A DNA stretch of 64,000 nt from an uncultured Collinsella sp. (GCA_900542945.1 UQPI01000001.1:14720-78719); one strand, 5' to 3'; numbered from the stretch's first letter, positions 8,301-17,182 are shown. Notes: generated from the letters alone by a model not told the origin. A program made the numbers and translations.

Positions 8301-9032
8301 ATGGCAGACATGATCGAGATCAAGCATCTCAACAAGTACTTTGGCGACCTGCATGTGCTCAAAGATATCAACCTCACCGTCAAGCGCGGCGAGAAGCTCG
8401 TAATGATCGGGCCCTCTGGTTCGGGTAAGTCGACGCTCATCCGCTGCGTCGATTATCTTGAGGAGCCTACGTCGGGTGAGGTCATCATCGACGGTACGCC
8501 GCTCACCAAAAAGAACCACCTGGAGATGGCTCGCAAGTATAGTTCCATGGTGTTTCAGCAGTTCAACCTGTATCCCAACATGACGGTGCTGGGCAACCTG
8601 ACGCTCGCGCCCATCAAGCTGCAAAAGAAGAGCAAGGAGGAGGCGACCGAGATCGCCATCGCCGCGCTCAAGCGCGTCGGCATGGCGCATAAGGCCGGCG
8701 AGTATCCGCAGAATCTCTCGGGCGGTCAGCAGCAGCGCATCGCCATCGCCCGTGCCCTGTGCACCAAGCAGCCTATTATCCTGTTTGACGAACCGACCTC
8801 GGCGCTCGACCCCGAGATGGTCCAGGAAGTCCTGGACGTTATGATCGAGCTTGCGCAGGAGGATATCACCATGATCTGCGTGACGCACGAGATGGGCTTT
8901 GCGCGCCAGGTGGCCGACCGCGTCATCTTTATGGAGGACGGCCGCATTCTGGAGGAGGGCACGCCCGAGCACTTCTTCGATAACCCCGAGAACCCGCGCT
9001 GCCGCGAGTTCCTGTCCAAGATTCTGCACTAG
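8301..9032 (+). CDS. Polar amino acid ABC transporter, ATP-binding protein
   Basis: This 243-residue ATPase is of the GlnQ/HisP type. Walker A is GPSGSGKST, the Q-loop is VFQQFNLYPNMT, the signature is LSGGQQQRIAIARAL, Walker B is IILFDEPTSALDP, and the switch His lies in CVTHEMGFA. It powers the importer encoded by the next three genes, which follow with short gaps in the same direction. AGGGAAGGG precedes the start. The substrate is probably glutamine, glutamate or another polar amino acid; the sequence alone does not decide. Confidence 0.93.
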   Translation: MADMIEIKHLNKYFGDLHVLKDINLTVKRGEKLVMIGPSGSGKSTLIRCVDYLEEPTSGEVIIDGTPLTKKNHLEMARKYSSMVFQQFNLYPNMTVLGNLTLAPIKLQKKSKEEATEIAIAALKRVGMAHKAGEYPQNLSGGQQQRIAIARALCTKQPIILFDEPTSALDPEMVQEVLDVMIELAQEDITMICVTHEMGFARQVADRVIFMEDGRILEEGTPEHFFDNPENPRCREFLSKILH

Positions 9033-9040
9033 GCGCGGTG

Positions 9041-9916
9041 ATGGACATGACGGATATGACGAGGGCGGCCGTGTCGCGCCGTCACTTTTTGCAGCTGGCG
9101 GGCGCCGGCATGCTTGCGCTGACGGGGACCGCGCTTACCGGTTGCGGCAACTCCACCAGCGGCGAGGGCTCCGACAAGGGGTCCAAGCTTGCGGCCATCA
9201 AGTCGCGTGGCCATCTGAATGCCGGCGTTAAGAAGGACGTTCCCGGCTACGGTTATTACGACACCGCCAAGGGCCGCTTTGAGGGCATGGAAGTCGATTT
9301 GTGCTACCAGATCGCCGCTGCCGTCTTTGGCGTGAGCTACAAGGAGGCCCGCGCCCAGGAGCTTGTCGAGTTTACCGACGTAACGCCCAAGACGCGCGGC
9401 CCGCTGATCGATAATGGCCAACTCGACGTGGTCGCGGCGACCTATACCATCACCGACGAGCGCAAGAAGAGCTGGGATTTCTCGACGCCGTACCGTACCG
9501 ACTACGTGGGACTCATGGTCAAGAAGCGTTCGGGCTTCACCTCGATTGAAGACCTGAACGGCAAGGTCATTGGCGTGAGCCAGGGCGCCACCACGCAGGG
9601 CCTGATCGAGCAGATGATCAAGGACAACGGCTTTAGCTGCAAGCCCGAGTTTAGGGCCTTTAGCGGCTACCCCATCATCAAGAGTTCGCTCGACGCCGGC
9701 AATATCGACGTCTTTGCCATGGACCGCTCCACGCTGGCCGGATACATGAACGAGACCGTTGAGCTGCTGCAACCCGAGGTCAAGTTTGGCGAGCAGGGCT
9801 ACGGCGTGGCGACCAAGAAGGGCTGCGACCTTTCGGCCGTGGTCGATCAGGTGATTTGCGATCGCCTGGCCGACGGCTGGCTCGACCAAGAGGTCAAGAC
9901 CTGGGGTCTTGTATAG
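9041..9916 (+). CDS. Amino acid ABC transporter substrate-binding lipoprotein
   Basis: This secreted solute-binding protein has a twin-arginine-like start (SRRHFLQLAGAG) and a lipobox LTGC at about residue 32, so it should be lipid anchored outside the membrane. The mature part has the family-3 binding-protein features GRFEGMEVDLC, TYTITDERKKSWDFSTPY and DLNGKVIGVSQGATT. ATG at 9041 is preferred to GTG at 9038; an ATG at 9047 is also possible. The ribosome site is weak, suggesting coupling to the preceding gene that stops at 9032. Confidence 0.92.
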   Translation: MDMTDMTRAAVSRRHFLQLAGAGMLALTGTALTGCGNSTSGEGSDKGSKLAAIKSRGHLNAGVKKDVPGYGYYDTAKGRFEGMEVDLCYQIAAAVFGVSYKEARAQELVEFTDVTPKTRGPLIDNGQLDVVAATYTITDERKKSWDFSTPYRTDYVGLMVKKRSGFTSIEDLNGKVIGVSQGATTQGLIEQMIKDNGFSCKPEFRAFSGYPIIKSSLDAGNIDVFAMDRSTLAGYMNETVELLQPEVKFGEQGYGVATKKGCDLSAVVDQVICDRLADGWLDQEVKTWGLV

Positions 9917-9941
9917 GCACATCGTCCAAGGAAGGAATCAA

Positions 9942-10688
9942 ATGCTCGAAGGATTATTTGACGCCGACCGTTGGTCGACGACATTTCAAAACATGGGGCC
10001 CTTCTGGGAGGGCTTTGGCGTGACGCTGCAGGTGGTCGTTGCCGGCCTGCTGCTGTCGCTGGTGCTGGGCACGCTGCTGGGCGTGTTCTCGACCACCCGT
10101 TCGCGCGTGCTGCGCGCCATCAGCCGCGTGTACGTGGAGTTTTACCAGAACACCCCGTTGCCCGTACAGGTGCTCTTTATGTACATGGCCGGTCCGCAGT
10201 TTTTGCAGGCCATAACCGGTGCCGACCAGCCGGTGCGCATCGCGCCGTTCGTGCTGGGCTTCTTGGGCGTGGGTCTGTATCACGCGGCCTACATTTCGGA
10301 GGTCATCCGCACTGGTATCGAGGCGGTTCCGCGCGGTCAGATGGAGGCGGCCCAGAGCCAGGGCTTCACCCGTGCGCAGGCCTACTGGTACATCGTGCTG
10401 CCCCAGACGTTCAAGATCATTTTGCCGCCGCTGTGCAACCAGGCACTCAACCTGGTCAAGAACACGTCGGTGCTGGCGCTCGTGGCGGGCGGCGACCTTA
10501 TGTACCGTTCCGACAACTTTGTGAGTCTGTACGGCTACCTGCAGGGATACATCGTCTGCTGCCTTATGTATTTCATCATCTGCTTTCCGCTCGCCATGCT
10601 GGTGCAGTGGCTCGAGCGCCGCTCCAAGGAGCGTCCGCGCGGCGTGAGCCTGGCCGAGCTGGGGCTCGACAACGTAGAGGAGGCCTAG
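9942..10688 (+). CDS. Amino acid ABC transporter permease 1
   Basis: This 248-residue membrane protein of the HisM/GlnP type has about five membrane segments. The coupling segment is EAVPRGQMEAAQSQGFTRAQ, the EAA loop that contacts the ATPase. AAGGAAGG lies six bases before the ATG at 9942, which decides the start over an upstream in-frame ATG at 9909 inside the previous gene. It should pair with the following permease to form the channel. Confidence 0.92.
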   Translation: MLEGLFDADRWSTTFQNMGPFWEGFGVTLQVVVAGLLLSLVLGTLLGVFSTTRSRVLRAISRVYVEFYQNTPLPVQVLFMYMAGPQFLQAITGADQPVRIAPFVLGFLGVGLYHAAYISEVIRTGIEAVPRGQMEAAQSQGFTRAQAYWYIVLPQTFKIILPPLCNQALNLVKNTSVLALVAGGDLMYRSDNFVSLYGYLQGYIVCCLMYFIICFPLAMLVQWLERRSKERPRGVSLAELGLDNVEEA

Positions 10689-10691
10689 CGC

Positions 10692-11330
10692 ATGGAAATC
10701 TTCAACGCGACCAACCTGCTCTACATTTGGGGCGGCTTTGTTAAGACAATCGAGATCTCGGCGCTGTCGATCTTTTTCTCGCTCATCTTTGGCACGGTGC
10801 TGGCGCTCGTTAAAAGCTATGCGCCTCGCCCGTTCCGTATTTTGGTGAGCGCCTATATCGAGCTGTTCCGTTGCACGCCGAACCTGCTGTGGATTCTGTT
10901 TATCTACTTTACGGTGCAGGGTTTGGACATTGTGATTTCGACCATCGCCTTTACGCTGTTTACCAGCGCCGTTATGGCCGAGATTGTGCGCGGCGGCCTC
11001 AACTCGATTCCGCGCGGCCAGTTTGAGGCGGCGCAGAGCCAGGGCTTCGGCTTCTTTGCCACCATGCGCTACATCATTCTGCCTCAGACGTTTAAGACAA
11101 TCATTCCGGCGCTGTTTAGCCAGTGCACGACCGTCATCAAGGACAGCTCGTATCTTTCGGGTATTAACGTGGCCGAGCTCATGTACACGGCAAACGTCGT
11201 GATGGCCCATGCGATCGACTTGTCGCAGGTGCTTATGCTCTACGGCCTGGTGTTTGCGATGTACTTTGTGCTCAACTTTGGTATCTCGCTACTAGTCCGA
11301 GCTTACCAGCGTCGTGTGGTAGCCGCATAA
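10692..11330 (+). CDS. Amino acid ABC transporter permease 2
   Basis: This 212-residue membrane protein of the same family carries the EAA loop NSIPRGQFEAAQSQGFG. It begins four bases after the first permease stop, with GAGGAGG inside the end of that gene. Its TAA stop directly touches a perfect palindrome at 11330-11360 that separates it from the kinase-like gene. Confidence 0.92.
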   Translation: MEIFNATNLLYIWGGFVKTIEISALSIFFSLIFGTVLALVKSYAPRPFRILVSAYIELFRCTPNLLWILFIYFTVQGLDIVISTIAFTLFTSAVMAEIVRGGLNSIPRGQFEAAQSQGFGFFATMRYIILPQTFKTIIPALFSQCTTVIKDSSYLSGINVAELMYTANVVMAHAIDLSQVLMLYGLVFAMYFVLNFGISLLVRAYQRRVVAA

Positions 11331-11360
11331 TGTGACAAAGGGACAGTCCCTTTGTCACAT
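11330..11360. repeat. Perfect 15-bp-arm palindrome with GGGAC core
   Basis: ATGTGACAAAGGGAC and its reverse complement are separated by one base. It lies between the permease stop and the ribosome site at 11361-11370. It could act as an attenuator or mRNA-processing hairpin. It is one of the GGGACAG set. Confidence 0.8.
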
Positions 11361-11376
11361 AGAGAAAGGAATCGCG

Positions 11377-12000
11377 ATGAGCGATCTGGAGAATAAGAAG
11401 AATCCTGTGGTCATTACCATCGCGCGCGATTTTGGTGCCGAGGGCCACGAGATCGGACGCATCCTCGCCAACGAGCTGGGGATTCCGCTGTACGATAACG
11501 AGCTGCTGGTGCGCGCATCGCTGCGCGCGGGCGAGTCGCTCGATAAGATGGCCGCCTATGACGAGCGTCTGGCTGTGGAGAACATGGCGTTTCTGCCCGA
11601 CCGCTACGATGCGCGTTCGTACTCGGACAAGCTGTTCCAAAAGATGAGCCAGGTGATTTTGGATTTGGGCGAGACCGAGAGCTGCATTATCGAAGGCCGC
11701 CTGTCCGATTATCTGCTTCGTAACAACCCCAACCACATTGCCGTGCTCGTGACCGCACCCTTTGAGGACCGCGTTGAGATCGTACGCAAGAAGCGTGGTC
11801 TTAACAAAAAGAAGGGCGCCAAGCTGGTCAAACAGCAGCAGAAGGCGCGCGAGGCGTTCTATAAGCGCTACAGCGCCGGCAAGTGGAAGATGACGAGCGG
11901 TAAGGATATCGTCGTCAACCGCGCCAAGCTGGGGCGCGAAGGCTGCAAAGACGTTATCGCCGCTGCCTACCGCTACAAGGTAGCGCAGCTCGAAGCTTAA
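11377..12000 (+). CDS. Cytidylate kinase-like family protein
   Basis: This 207-residue protein begins VVITIARDFGAEGHEIGRILA, the P-loop-like start of the cytidylate kinase-like family (PF13189) that is separate from housekeeping Cmk. The substrate is unproven. It continues with LYDNELL, CIIEGRLSDYLL (a Walker B-like Asp region) and a basic lid-like region (RKKRGLNKKKGAK). The start at 11377 is set by AGAAAGGA; the frame is open upstream but that part is a repeat. It may be cotranscribed with the transporter through the palindrome. Confidence 0.82.
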   Translation: MSDLENKKNPVVITIARDFGAEGHEIGRILANELGIPLYDNELLVRASLRAGESLDKMAAYDERLAVENMAFLPDRYDARSYSDKLFQKMSQVILDLGETESCIIEGRLSDYLLRNNPNHIAVLVTAPFEDRVEIVRKKRGLNKKKGAKLVKQQQKAREAFYKRYSAGKWKMTSGKDIVVNRAKLGREGCKDVIAAAYRYKVAQLEA

Positions 12001-12006
12001 CCGACC

Positions 12007-12047
12007 AAAACCACCACAAAGGGGACAGGCACCTTTGTGGTGGTTTT
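12007..12047. repeat. GGGACAG-loop hairpin, probably also a terminator
   Basis: Perfect 16-base arms (AAAACCACCACAAAGG and complement) enclose the loop GGACAGGCA. The right arm ends in TTTT, so it can terminate the kinase-like gene. A degenerate sister with the same arm (AAACCACCAC) is at 12341-12378. Confidence 0.8.
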
Positions 12048-12103
12048 GCTTTAGGCCGAGGGAAAGGCCTTGGCGGCAGTGCCTATCCTCGGCTTTTGCA
12101 TAG

Positions 12104-12158
12104 TCTCGATCTGTAACACCAAGCCAGCGAAAATGGCTCTAACTGTTACAGATTTAGA
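12104..12158. repeat. ATCTGTAACA hairpin repeat, copy 1
   Basis: Outer arms ATCTGTAACA / TGTTACAGAT enclose an inner stem AGCCA / TGGCT. It is one of three tandem-like copies in the gap 12001-12459 between convergent genes, which otherwise holds only hairpins and terminators. Confidence 0.8.
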
Positions 12159-12185
12159 TGAACCGTTCGGCCGTCAGCCCAACGT

Positions 12186-12240
12186 CTTGATCTGTAACAC
12201 CAGGCGGCATATTTGGCCTCTAACTGTTACAGATTGAGAT
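12186..12240. repeat. ATCTGTAACA hairpin repeat, copy 2
   Basis: The outer arms are the same as copy 1. The inner stem is different (AGGC / GCCT). Confidence 0.8.
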
Positions 12241-12263
12241 GCGGCGTGGGCGGCCGGCACAAT

Positions 12264-12320
12264 ATCTCGATCTGTAACAACTGCAGGGCTCAACGGACTC
12301 CAGCTGTTACAGATTGAGAC
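12264..12320. repeat. ATCTGTAACA hairpin repeat, copy 3
   Basis: The outer arms are the same, extended at TCTCGATCTGTAACA. The inner part differs again. Confidence 0.8.
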
Positions 12321-12340
12321 AAAACGACCGGGCAAGTCCC

Positions 12341-12378
12341 AAACCACCACAAAGGTGTCTGCCCCATCGTGGTGGTTT
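12341..12378. repeat. AAACCACCAC hairpin
   Basis: Arms AAACCACCAC / GTGGTGGTTT share the arm of the hairpin at 12007. The loop reads GGGGCAGACACC on the minus strand, a variant of the GGGACAG motif. Confidence 0.7.
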
Positions 12379-12391
12379 GGGCGGCCGGCAT

Positions 12392-12433
12392 AGAAAAAGT
12401 CCCCGCCGGGCGTGTGCTCGACGGGGGCTTTGC
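12392..12433 (-). terminator. Terminator of the nfn genes
   Basis: On the minus strand AAGCCCCCG pairs with CGGGGACTT and is followed by TTTT. It lies 27 bases past the nfnB stop. Confidence 0.7.
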
Positions 12434-12459
12434 CGTTTGATGGCTAGCACTACAGGTGA

Positions 12460-13869
12460 TTACTCGCCCAGCAGGCTCTTGGTGATGGAAGCGGCGGCCT
12501 TCTTGCCGGCGCCCATCGCCAGAATGACCGTAGCGGCACCGGTGACGATGTCGCCGCCGGCCCAGATGCGGGGATCGGTGGTCTGGCCGGTCTCCTCGTC
12601 GGCGACGATGTAGCCCCACTTGTTGAGCTCCATCTTGCCGCCGATCTTCTTTGCGAAGGGGTTGGCGTTGGTGCCGATAGCCGAGATCGCGACGTCGCAG
12701 GGGATCTCCTCGATGGCGCCCTCGATGGGCACCGGGCGACGACGGCCGGACTCGTCAGGCTCGCCGAGCTCCATCTTCTGGACCTTGACAGCGCACACGG
12801 AGCCGTCCTCGCCAGCGACAAACTCGAGCGGGGAGACGAGCGGCAGAACCTCGACGCCCTCGGCCTTAGCATGGTGCAGCTCGGCGCGACGGCAGGGCAT
12901 CTCGTCCTCGGTACGGCGGTAGGCGATGATGGCGTGCTCGGCGCCCAGGCGCTTGGCGGTACGGACGGCGTCCATAGCCACGTTGCCGCCACCAAAGACG
13001 ACGACGTTCTTGCCGTGCTTGGTGGGGGTGTCGTACTCGGGGAACTTGTTGGCCTTCATCAGGTTCACGCGGGTGAGGTACTCGTTAGCGAAGAAGACGT
13101 TGGGCAGGTTCTCGCCGGGGACGTTGAGGAACTTGGGCAGGCCGGCGCCGGTTGCCACGTAGATGGCGTCGAAGCCCTGCTCGAACAGCTCCTCGGCCGT
13201 GGCCATGTTGCCCACGACGGAGTTGTACTCAAACTTGACGCCCATGTCCTCCAGGCCGTCGATCTCGCGCTTGACGACTGCCTTGGGCAGACGGAACTCG
13301 GGGATGCCGTAGACCAGCACGCCGCCGCCGGTGAAGAATGCCTCGAAGACGGTGACGTCAAAGCCGTTGCGGGCGAGCTCGCCGGCGCAGGTGATGCCGG
13401 ACGGGCCGGAGCCGACGACGGCGACCTTCTTGCCGTTCTTGGGGGCCATCTTGGGCGTGGAGGCGAGCTCGGGGCGGTCACCCAGGAAGCGCTCGAGCTG
13501 GCCGATGGCCACGGGCTCGGACTTCTTGCCGCGGATGCACTTGCCCTCGCACTGGTTCTCCTGCGGGCAGACGCGGCCGCAGATGGCGGGAAGCATGGAG
13601 TCCTCGCGGATGGTATCGAGGGCGCCGCCGAAGTCCTTCGCGCGGATCTGCTCGATAAAGCGGGGGATGTTGATGTTGACGGGGCAGCCCTCAACACAGA
13701 ACGGCTTCTTGCAGTTGAGGCAGCGCTCGGCCTCGGCCAGCGCCATCTCCTCGGTGAAGCCCTTGTCGACGGGGCGGAAGTCGCAGGCGCGCTCGGCAGC
13801 CGGCTCCTCGTTATCGGGGGTGCGGGGCGACTTCATATCGGCAACGAAACGACCGTTAACTAGTGGCAT
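12460..13869 (-). CDS. nfnB: NADH-dependent ferredoxin:NADP+ oxidoreductase beta subunit (NfnB; GltD-like)
   Basis: The 469-residue flavoprotein has an N-terminal Fe-S domain (CLNCKKPFCVEGCPVNI and CGRVCPQENQCEGKC) and FAD/NAD(P) folds KVAVVGSGPSGITCAGEL and NVVVFGGGNVAMDAVRTA. It ends DIVTGAATVILAMGAGKKAA. Such proteins are often labelled glutamate synthase small subunit. The partner directly upstream is an NfnA-like protein and no GltB large subunit is present. Nfn electron bifurcation between ferredoxin, NADH and NADPH is therefore the better reading. It overlaps nfnA by 10 bases. The assignment is by context, not experiment. Confidence 0.85.
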   Translation of the reverse strand: MPLVNGRFVADMKSPRTPDNEEPAAERACDFRPVDKGFTEEMALAEAERCLNCKKPFCVEGCPVNINIPRFIEQIRAKDFGGALDTIREDSMLPAICGRVCPQENQCEGKCIRGKKSEPVAIGQLERFLGDRPELASTPKMAPKNGKKVAVVGSGPSGITCAGELARNGFDVTVFEAFFTGGGVLVYGIPEFRLPKAVVKREIDGLEDMGVKFEYNSVVGNMATAEELFEQGFDAIYVATGAGLPKFLNVPGENLPNVFFANEYLTRVNLMKANKFPEYDTPTKHGKNVVVFGGGNVAMDAVRTAKRLGAEHAIIAYRRTEDEMPCRRAELHHAKAEGVEVLPLVSPLEFVAGEDGSVCAVKVQKMELGEPDESGRRRPVPIEGAIEEIPCDVAISAIGTNANPFAKKIGGKMELNKWGYIVADEETGQTTDPRIWAGGDIVTGAATVILAMGAGKKAAASITKSLLGE

Positions 13870-14699
13870 GCGCAGCTCTTTTCCTCATAGGCCTTGAGGG
13901 ACTCGCCCTCTTCGGAACGGTAAGCGGCCTGGCGGGCACGAAGGTCATCCCAGTCGACCAGGGTGGCATCGAAGTCGGGGCCGTCGACGCAAGCGAACTT
14001 GGTCACGCCGCCCACCTCGACGCGGCAGCAGCCGCACATGCCGGTGCCGTCAACCATGATGGGGTTGAGCGACGCGGTGATGGGGGTGTCGTACTTCTGG
14101 GTGGTGAGGGTCGAGAACTTCATCATCGGAACGGGGCCGACGCAGAAGACCTGGCTCACGGCCTTGTCCTGCAGCAGACGCTCCAGCGGAGCGGTGACAA
14201 CGCCCTGCTCGCCGTAGGAGCCGTCGTCGGTGGTGATGTGGATGTGGTCCTCGTCGAGGAGCTCGCGGAACTGGTCCTCCATGAGCAGGAGGTCCTTGGT
14301 GCGGGCGCCCATGATGGCGTGCACCTCGTGGCCGGTCTCGACCAGGTGCTTGGCGACCGGGAAGGCAATTGCCAGGCCGACGCCGCCGCCAATGACGGCG
14401 CAGGGGCCCTCGGCCATCTCGGTGGGAACGCCCAGCGGGCCCACGACGTCGCGCAGCGACTCGCCGGCCTCGTAGGTGGACAGCATCTCGGTGGTCTTGC
14501 CGATCACCATGAAGATGAACTCGACCCAGCCCTCGTCACCGTTCCAGCCAGCTAGGGTAAACGGGACGCGCTCGCCCGTCTCGTTGGCGCGAACCATGAG
14601 GAACTGTCCAGCGTGCGCATGCTTGGCGATTGCGGGCGCCTCGATGCGGAACTTGAACACCTTCTCCGAGAACTGCGTCTTCTCCAGGATCTTATACAT
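13860..14699 (-). CDS. nfnA: NfnA-like FAD/NAD-binding, [2Fe-2S] subunit (dihydroorotate dehydrogenase electron transfer type)
   Basis: This 279-residue ferredoxin-NADP reductase-like protein has an N-terminal FAD barrel (GQFLMVRANETGERVPFTLAG), an NAD-binding part (CAVIGGGVGLAIAFPVAKHL) and a Cys cluster (GTGMCGCCRVEVGG with a later Cys in FACVDG) suited to a [2Fe-2S] centre. It partners the next gene, with which it overlaps. The family also includes sulfide dehydrogenase subunit beta, an older name for the same enzyme. No pyrimidine gene is nearby to suggest PyrK. Confidence 0.85.
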   Translation of the reverse strand: MYKILEKTQFSEKVFKFRIEAPAIAKHAHAGQFLMVRANETGERVPFTLAGWNGDEGWVEFIFMVIGKTTEMLSTYEAGESLRDVVGPLGVPTEMAEGPCAVIGGGVGLAIAFPVAKHLVETGHEVHAIMGARTKDLLLMEDQFRELLDEDHIHITTDDGSYGEQGVVTAPLERLLQDKAVSQVFCVGPVPMMKFSTLTTQKYDTPITASLNPIMVDGTGMCGCCRVEVGGVTKFACVDGPDFDATLVDWDDLRARQAAYRSEEGESLKAYEEKSCACH

Positions 14700-14869
14700 A
14701 GAACCCCTCTCTTGTTAGGGCGGCCGAACCGTGCCTCCACGGAAATGGACGGCAGCCCGAATAAAACCGTACGCGCACAGGCGTTGTGCAGACATACGGT
14801 GCAAATTATACCCTCATGGGCATGTCACTTACGTGTATCTTCGGCAGGTGGGAAAAGGGTTTATCCCGT

Positions 14870-14910
14870 CTGGCCTGCCAAAAAGGGACAGGTTTATTTT
14901 GGTCGGTTTT
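14870..14910. repeat. GGGACAG hairpin copy upstream of nfnA
   Basis: CCTGCCAAAAAGGGACAGG and TTTATTTTGG match the unit at 2756-2800. With the inverted copy at 15034-15077 it frames the pth terminator. The gap 14700-15073 holds only these repeats, the nfnA leader and the terminator. Confidence 0.65.
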
Positions 14911-14924
14911 ATCAGGCAAAACGG

Positions 14925-14969
14925 CAAAAGGAGCCGGCTTCGCGCTTTGGTGAGGCCGGCTCCTTTTGA
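14925..14969 (-). terminator. Terminator after pth (could work both ways)
   Basis: Perfect 13-base arms AAAAGGAGCCGGC / GCCGGCTCCTTTT give U-runs on both strands. Confidence 0.8.
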
Positions 14970-15033
14970 GGCATTGCATATGTATGGCGGCGCAGGGTTT
15001 ATTGCGGAGCCGCCACTGTGGCGTTTCCGCAGA

Positions 15034-15077
15034 TAAAACCTGCCAAAAGAAACCTGTCCCTAAATGGTAGGTTTTAG
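15034..15077. repeat. GGGACAG hairpin copy, inverted
   Basis: Arms TAAAACCTGCCA and TGGTAGGTTTTA enclose CCTGTCCC (GGGACAGG on the minus strand). It overlaps the last bases of pth. Confidence 0.65.
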
Positions 15078-15703
15078 TGCTTGCCGTTGGCGGAGGCGGC
15101 ACCGTTGACATGGTCGCGGGCATAGACCACGCCGTGCACGATGGCGAGGCCGGCGGCGTCGGCCGCGCGGGCGCAGGTGTCCTGGAAATCCTCGGCCTCG
15201 CGGGCGCGCAGCTGCTTGAGCACGTAGTCGGCCACGGCCATCTTGCCGGGAGGGTTGCCGATGCCGGTGCGGATGCGGCTAAAGTCGCGGCTGCCCATCT
15301 TGTCGATGATGGAGCGCAGGCCGTTGTGACCGGCATGGCCTCCGCCCACCTTGACGCGCACGTCACCGGCGGGAATGTCGAGCTCGTCGTGGATGACGAG
15401 CAGCTCCTCGGCCTTGATCTTGTATTCGTGGCAGAGCTTGGAGATGGGGCCGCCCGAGGTGTTCATGTACGACTGCGGCTTGACCAGCACAATTTGGCGC
15501 TTGCCGCCCTCTTCCTCGGCATCGTTGATATTGATGAGCGCGACCTCGGCGCCGGCCTGGTTTTTCCAGTACGTGACGCCGGCCTGACGGGCCAGCTCGT
15601 CAATCGCCTTAAAGCCGGCGTTGTGGCGGGTCTCGGCATATTCCTCGCCCGGGTTGCCAAGCCCGGCAACCATGCGAATCTTAAGCGGCTGTGCAGCTGC
15701 CAT
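15074..15703 (-). CDS. pth: Peptidyl-tRNA hydrolase
   Basis: This 209-residue enzyme frees tRNA from stalled peptidyl-tRNA. Motifs are VAGLGNPGEEYAETRHNAGF with the catalytic His, KPQSYMNTSG, VIHDELDIPAGDVRVK, GGGHAGHNGLRSI and FSRIRTGIGNPPG. The start at 15703 lies six bases after GAAAGG; the frame stays open to 15808 but without a ribosome site. It stands alone on the minus strand. Confidence 0.95.
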   Translation of the reverse strand: MAAAQPLKIRMVAGLGNPGEEYAETRHNAGFKAIDELARQAGVTYWKNQAGAEVALININDAEEEGGKRQIVLVKPQSYMNTSGGPISKLCHEYKIKAEELLVIHDELDIPAGDVRVKVGGGHAGHNGLRSIIDKMGSRDFSRIRTGIGNPPGKMAVADYVLKQLRAREAEDFQDTCARAADAAGLAIVHGVVYARDHVNGAASANGKH

Positions 15704-15817
15704 GTTCATCCTTTCGTTGATTTGTCGCCTGCTATGGTGAGCGACCCTGTTGCCGCTGTCAAATGGAGGGCAATTGAGGTTGTTTGGGGGCGTTTGGACG
15801 GCCGTCAAAATCCGAGG

Positions 15818-16021
15818 TGGACAGGTAGTTCAGATACGTATAAGTTCTGAGGACTCGAAGTACTTAATTCGATGCCGATACGTTGTTTTGGAGCTTTAAT
15901 TGGTCCATATGACGCTGTTTTGAAGTCTACCCTGCCTTCAAATAGGGCGAATGGTATAGAGATAACTGCAAAACAGTCTAATTCAATGTGTCCATTTATA
16001 CGTATTTGAACTAACTGTCCA
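15818..16021. repeat. Long palindromic element, left copy
   Basis: The 204-bp unit begins TGGACAGGTAGTTCAGATAC and ends with the near-complement TACGTATTTGAACTAACTGTCCA (GTATTTGAACTAACTGTCC core). The interior shows a second partial inverted match around CCTTCAAATAGGGCG. A second copy is at 17345-17549, and the putative nuclease gene lies exactly between them. It fills most of the gap 15704-16054. Confidence 0.8.
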
Positions 16022-16054
16022 GCCCTGCTCGACGGCGCACGGGTGATTCGCCGT

Positions 16055-17182
16055 TTAGACCGGCGCGAGGCCGATTCCGGCCCGCAGAGCGTTGAGCCAA
16101 GCGGCCTGACGTTTGCGATAACCCTTGATGCGATAGCGGAACCGAACCCCAGTAAGTCGATGCATCGTCTGGGCGAAGGCTTCGAGCGCAACAAGGTCTT
16201 TCATTTGGTCGCGATTGATAACCAGGACGTGGATACCCATGGCTTTAAGGCCATTGTTGCGATTGCCATCGTGGATGCGAGCATTTTGAAGCTCATGCCC
16301 AATTCCGTTGTATTCGTTGTCGACTCCTGCAGCTGGGCAATATAAGTCGCAGATGGCATAGGGGATGCCGGAGGACATGTTGACCGCAAGAGTGTCGAAG
16401 TCGATTCGATGGTTGAGTAGCAGGCCTCCCATGGGCAGGCTGCAACATCCGAATCCGCCAAAGCGCATGGGCGCTCCGAGAACGGCAAACATTAGGGATT
16501 CGGCTGGGGATGCAGATCCGGGTCGGGCGAGATTGACTGCCGTGCGAAACGAGGCGTAGGAGCTACTTTTGGCAAACTGTGCGACTGCTTCGAGCTCATT
16601 TATGGTTGTGGCAGGCTCGCATTTGTAGTGCGCCTGTTCGTAGCGGGTTTCGGTCTGCTGTTCGGCCGCCGACTGGTCGCCCCGGCAATCGAGGTCGTCC
16701 ATCGCTTCGTAGCCATCGCCCTTGGGCCAGATGTCGTCATAGGCAATGGGGTATGTTGCCCCGGGAGGAAGGGAGTAGGTTCCGAGCAGTTCCATGAGAA
16801 GCATCAAGGTTTTGGCGACTGATTCATTTTTGGAACAAAGCATGGCTGTCATGGCAGGAGACGTTGCGTAGATGTCGGCCTCGACGTGCATAATTGCACC
16901 TTCAGGAAGCGGAGCGGAGAGAATATGCTGAAGAAGTCGCTTGTCGGGGCGTCTGTTGTCTTCGTCTGAAACGAGAAGATCGAGCAGTTCGGAATCAGCT
17001 TCATTCCAGGCATCGAGTATCGAAAGTGCGCCAAAGTCTATCGCGTCATTATTGGGAATGCAGCTAGCCAAGGCCTGTGCTTGCTGTTCACTATCAACGG
17101 AGTCCCAGGGTAGGGCAGAGTACGCCCGTCGTGCGCGACGAATTGCGCGGAGGGCGGAGAGATGTGAAATCACGGTCGTCAT
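16055..17182 (-). CDS. Unrecognised protein, possible PD-(D/E)XK (DUF559/Vsr-like) nuclease
   Basis: This 375-residue protein is not confidently recognised. The last 120 residues carry the spacing of a Vsr/DUF559 nuclease: YAICDLYCP with an Asp, EYNGIGHE with Glu and His about 12 residues on, then DGNRNNGLKAMGIHVLVIN, where the family has D-R-L-G-hydrophobic strand. The first 250 residues are helical and acidic, with no visible membrane segment or signal. Coriobacteria often carry such proteins with a defence or toxin-antitoxin flavour, but no partner gene is here. Both sides are bracketed by copies of one 205-bp palindrome. Its composition looks less GC-rich than its neighbours. Confidence 0.45.
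   Translation of the reverse strand: MTTVISHLSALRAIRRARRAYSALPWDSVDSEQQAQALASCIPNNDAIDFGALSILDAWNEADSELLDLLVSDEDNRRPDKRLLQHILSAPLPEGAIMHVEADIYATSPAMTAMLCSKNESVAKTLMLLMELLGTYSLPPGATYPIAYDDIWPKGDGYEAMDDLDCRGDQSAAEQQTETRYEQAHYKCEPATTINELEAVAQFAKSSSYASFRTAVNLARPGSASPAESLMFAVLGAPMRFGGFGCCSLPMGGLLLNHRIDFDTLAVNMSSGIPYAICDLYCPAAGVDNEYNGIGHELQNARIHDGNRNNGLKAMGIHVLVINRDQMKDLVALEAFAQTMHRLTGVRFRYRIKGYRKRQAAWLNALRAGIGLAPV

Noticed and set aside
12460..13869. Glutamate synthase small subunit (gltD) as the name.
   Set aside because: There is no gltB partner. The overlapping upstream gene is an NfnA-type subunit, so the Nfn reading fits better.
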